NCBI GenBank assembly: GCA_021829055.1
Contig: JAJZCS010000069.1
Location: 1 to 8,699 of the forward strand
From: Pseudomonadota bacterium
GTDB taxonomy: Bacteria; Pseudomonadota; Alphaproteobacteria; Acetobacterales; Acetobacteraceae
Reading direction: 5' to 3'
DNA length: 8,699 nucleotides
Shown: positions 7,646 to 8,699 of the stretch, in pieces
Layout of the letters: every line of letters begins with the position of its first letter
How positions within the stretch are numbered: position 1 is the stretch's first letter
Position numbers and translations under genes: made by a program
The notes under the pieces: generated by a model
Seen by the model: only the letters and a program-made list of their open reading frames with translations
Told to the model about the DNA's origin: nothing
The model's database searches: none

Positions 7646-8304
7646 TGGCCAAAGTCCCGGGAGTTCGGTATGTGGCAAAGAATATGCGGGTTGATCTTGA
7701 GTTGATCGCCAGCATGGTGGCGCCGGGGACGCGGGTTCTCGATATTGGCTGTGGCGATGGCGCGCTGATCGAGCATCTGTTCCGTACCAAGGGGTGCGAC
7801 GCTCGTGGTATCGAAATTGATATGGCTGTCGTGACACGCGCGGTAGCCCATGGTCTGCCCGTGATGCAGGGCGACGCAGATACTGATCTTTCGCACTACC
7901 CGGACCATGCGTTCGACTATGTGATCCTGTCGCGAACTTTACAGGCTGTGGAGCAGCCACGCGAAGTCCTGCGGCAGATGCTGCGGATCGGCACGCGGGC
8001 GATTGTCAGTTTCCCCAATTTCGGCCACTGGAGCCTGCGCTGGCAGTTGCTGGTAACTGGCCGCATGCCGATGACAAAGACATGGGCGCGGATGTGGTAT
8101 GAAACGCCAAACATCCACCCTTGTACAATTCGCGACTTCTTTGTGCTCTGCCAGGCCGAGGGCTACTCTGTGGAACAATGGCTAGCCGCGGATGAGGCAG
8201 GGCGCCGCGCACCGTGGCGACGATGGCCGATGTTAGCGAACTTGTTTGGCGAGCAAGGACTCTTCCTGCTTCGGCGATCAAGTGGAGAGGGCCCCCCGCA
8301 CTAG
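7645..8304 (+). CDS. metW: Methionine biosynthesis protein MetW
   Basis: MetW is a small protein of the SAM-dependent methyltransferase fold that accompanies MetX in many proteobacteria and is thought to support homoserine acylation; its exact role is less settled than that of MetX. The 219 residues contain the nucleotide-binding glycine loop VLDIGCGDG (31-39), then the MetW signatures AIVSFPNFGHWSLRW, GRMPMTK and WYETPNIHPCTIRDF, which separate it from generic methyltransferases. The end, LFLLRR, is a usual place for the family to stop. ATG 7645 overlaps the metX stop by one base, giving coupled translation. TTG 7642 just upstream and ATG 7684 are alternative starts. No clear terminator follows. 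Confidence 0.93.
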   Translation: MAKVPGVRYVAKNMRVDLELIASMVAPGTRVLDIGCGDGALIEHLFRTKGCDARGIEIDMAVVTRAVAHGLPVMQGDADTDLSHYPDHAFDYVILSRTLQAVEQPREVLRQMLRIGTRAIVSFPNFGHWSLRWQLLVTGRMPMTKTWARMWYETPNIHPCTIRDFFVLCQAEGYSVEQWLAADEAGRRAPWRRWPMLANLFGEQGLFLLRRSSGEGPPH

Positions 8305-8580
8305 GAGAAGACATACAACGATTCGTACGCACCGGTAGTCGTTGCTGTCGTGCGTGGACTTGCCCGGACAGGCTGTGCGGTTGTGCTCAGCTCAGATGCT
8401 GACCACGGCCGAATACATGAATTTGCCCAGTGATTCAGGAGGGCGACCTCATAAGGCGCGGCGAACAGTGTTTCTCTTGGCTTTTCAAAAGCCGCCGCGC
8501 TGATTCGACCCTTCCGCACCTCGTGCTTAAAAATCGACCGTGGCGCCTTCCTTGGTAAACGCTTCTGCAATCGCCAGACT
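8305..8580. other. Gene-free stretch with coding-like debris before the IS element
   Basis: No intact gene is visible in these 276 bases. In the metW frame, the run from the metW TAG to a TGA at 8431-8433 stays open for 42 codons and reads protein-like (VVVAVVRGLA, then VVLSSDADHG). On the minus strand a short run at the right edge looks like a dehydrogenase N-terminus and is listed separately. A palindrome, GGCTTTTCAAAAGCC, lies at 8479-8493 with no T-run after it. A weak repeat, ACGCAC at 8327-8332 and GTGCGT at 8350-8355, could form a loose hairpin past metW. The minus-strand frame at 8301-8570 has no recognisable features and overlaps these pieces. Confidence 0.4.
8527..8580 (-). pseudogene. 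Possible short-chain dehydrogenase fragment cut by the IS element
   Basis: Read on the minus strand from the IS boundary, 17 codons give SLAIAEAFTKEGATVDF before a TAA stop. This resembles the segment after the TGxxxGIG motif in short-chain dehydrogenases/reductases, where forms such as G-x-AIAxAFAxEGAxV are common. The glycine motif itself would lie in DNA now replaced by the insertion sequence. No continuation in a single frame is visible beyond the stop, so if this is a relic it is also frame-shifted. The match is short and could be coincidence. Confidence 0.3.
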
Positions 8581-8656
8581 AGAGCGTTTTCCTATCTGAA
8601 TGAATCGGAAGGGATTTCCAAAACGGCTTTGATCTGATTCAAGATGTGTGCTGGCG

Positions 8657-8663
8657 AAGGAGG
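8657..8663 (+). promoter_or_regulatory. Ribosome binding site of the transposase
   Basis: AAGGAGG, a nearly full anti-Shine-Dalgarno match, lies nine bases before ATG 8673. It decides that start over the overlapping out-of-frame ATG at 8669. Confidence 0.65.
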
Positions 8664-8672
8664 CCGGCATGC

Positions 8673-8699
8673 ATGGCGAGAGCGATTTCCCTTGATCTT
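8673..8699 (+). CDS. IS630-type transposase, first nine codons only
   Basis: The frame from ATG 8673 is open to the window edge and encodes MARAISLDL. IS630-family transposases often begin with a short basic or neutral start followed by S-x-DLR and a helix-turn-helix, so this fits the opening residues. It has an excellent ribosome site and sits about 90 bases inside the apparent IS end. Everything diagnostic, including the DDE catalytic core, is beyond the window, so the call is tentative. Confidence 0.55.

Larger units (their letters stand above)
8582..8699 (+). mobile_element. Left end of an IS630-type insertion sequence (partial)
   Basis: The element appears to start with GAGCGTTTTCC directly after a TA dinucleotide (8580-8581); IS630-family elements insert at TA and duplicate it. 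Inside are an imperfect palindrome (TTCCTAT and ATCGGAA, 8589-8610) and short inverted pieces (CGTTTT at 8585-8590, AAAACG at 8620-8625), as expected of a terminal region. A transposase start follows at 8673 with a strong ribosome site. The right end is outside the window, so family assignment rests on the target dinucleotide, the general look of the end and nine transposase codons. Confidence 0.6.

Noticed and set aside
8479..8493. GGCTTTTCAAAAGCC as a rho-independent terminator of metW
   Set aside because: It is 175 bases past the stop codon, is AT-rich in its middle, has almost no loop, and is not followed by a T-run.
8301..8570. Minus-strand open frame of 89 codons after metW
   Set aside because: It overlaps the metW stop, has no motif or ribosome site I can see, and crosses the degraded dehydrogenase-like fragment in another frame.

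Overview
The window looks like a core-metabolism segment of an alphaproteobacterial chromosome. The most likely group is the Rhodospirillales, perhaps the Acetobacteraceae. That placement rests on the moderately GC-rich coding DNA, the style of the protein families, and the chorismate mutase/hisC/tyrA block running divergently from metX-metW, an arrangement I associate with that group. It is an inference from memory, not a search result.

Layout. Positions 1-126 hold a probable promoter and an odd 23-base inverted copy of a stretch inside a gene 1.8 kb downstream. Positions 127-3445 (+) carry four co-directional genes on a sulfur theme: serine O-acetyltransferase (cysE), a PLP cysteine desulfurase, a [2Fe-2S] ferredoxin and the tRNA 2-thiouridine synthase mnmA. 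Positions 3469-6381 (-) carry three overlapping genes of aromatic amino acid synthesis, read in the order chorismate mutase, hisC-type aminotransferase, tyrA. Positions 6382-6502 are a short divergent intergenic region with an imperfect palindrome. Positions 6503-8304 (+) carry metX-metW for methionine synthesis. Positions 8305-8580 contain no intact gene but show coding-like fragments, one resembling a short-chain dehydrogenase N-terminus. The last 118 bases look like the left end of an IS630-type insertion sequence, with the first nine codons of its transposase.

How the genes fit together. CysE makes O-acetylserine for cysteine, the desulfurase draws sulfur from cysteine as persulfide, the ferredoxin can supply electrons for Fe-S chemistry, and MnmA uses persulfide sulfur to thiolate tRNA wobble uridine. 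The minus-strand genes take chorismate to prephenate and then towards tyrosine, with the aminotransferase serving aromatic and/or histidinol-phosphate transamination. MetX-MetW activate homoserine for methionine synthesis.

I see no previously undescribed system. The points most worth checking are the inverted repeat at the left edge (possible assembly or amplification chimera), the chorismate mutase carrying what looks like an eroded prephenate dehydratase/ACT region, and the gene debris beside the IS element. I saw no tRNA, rRNA or CRISPR array.
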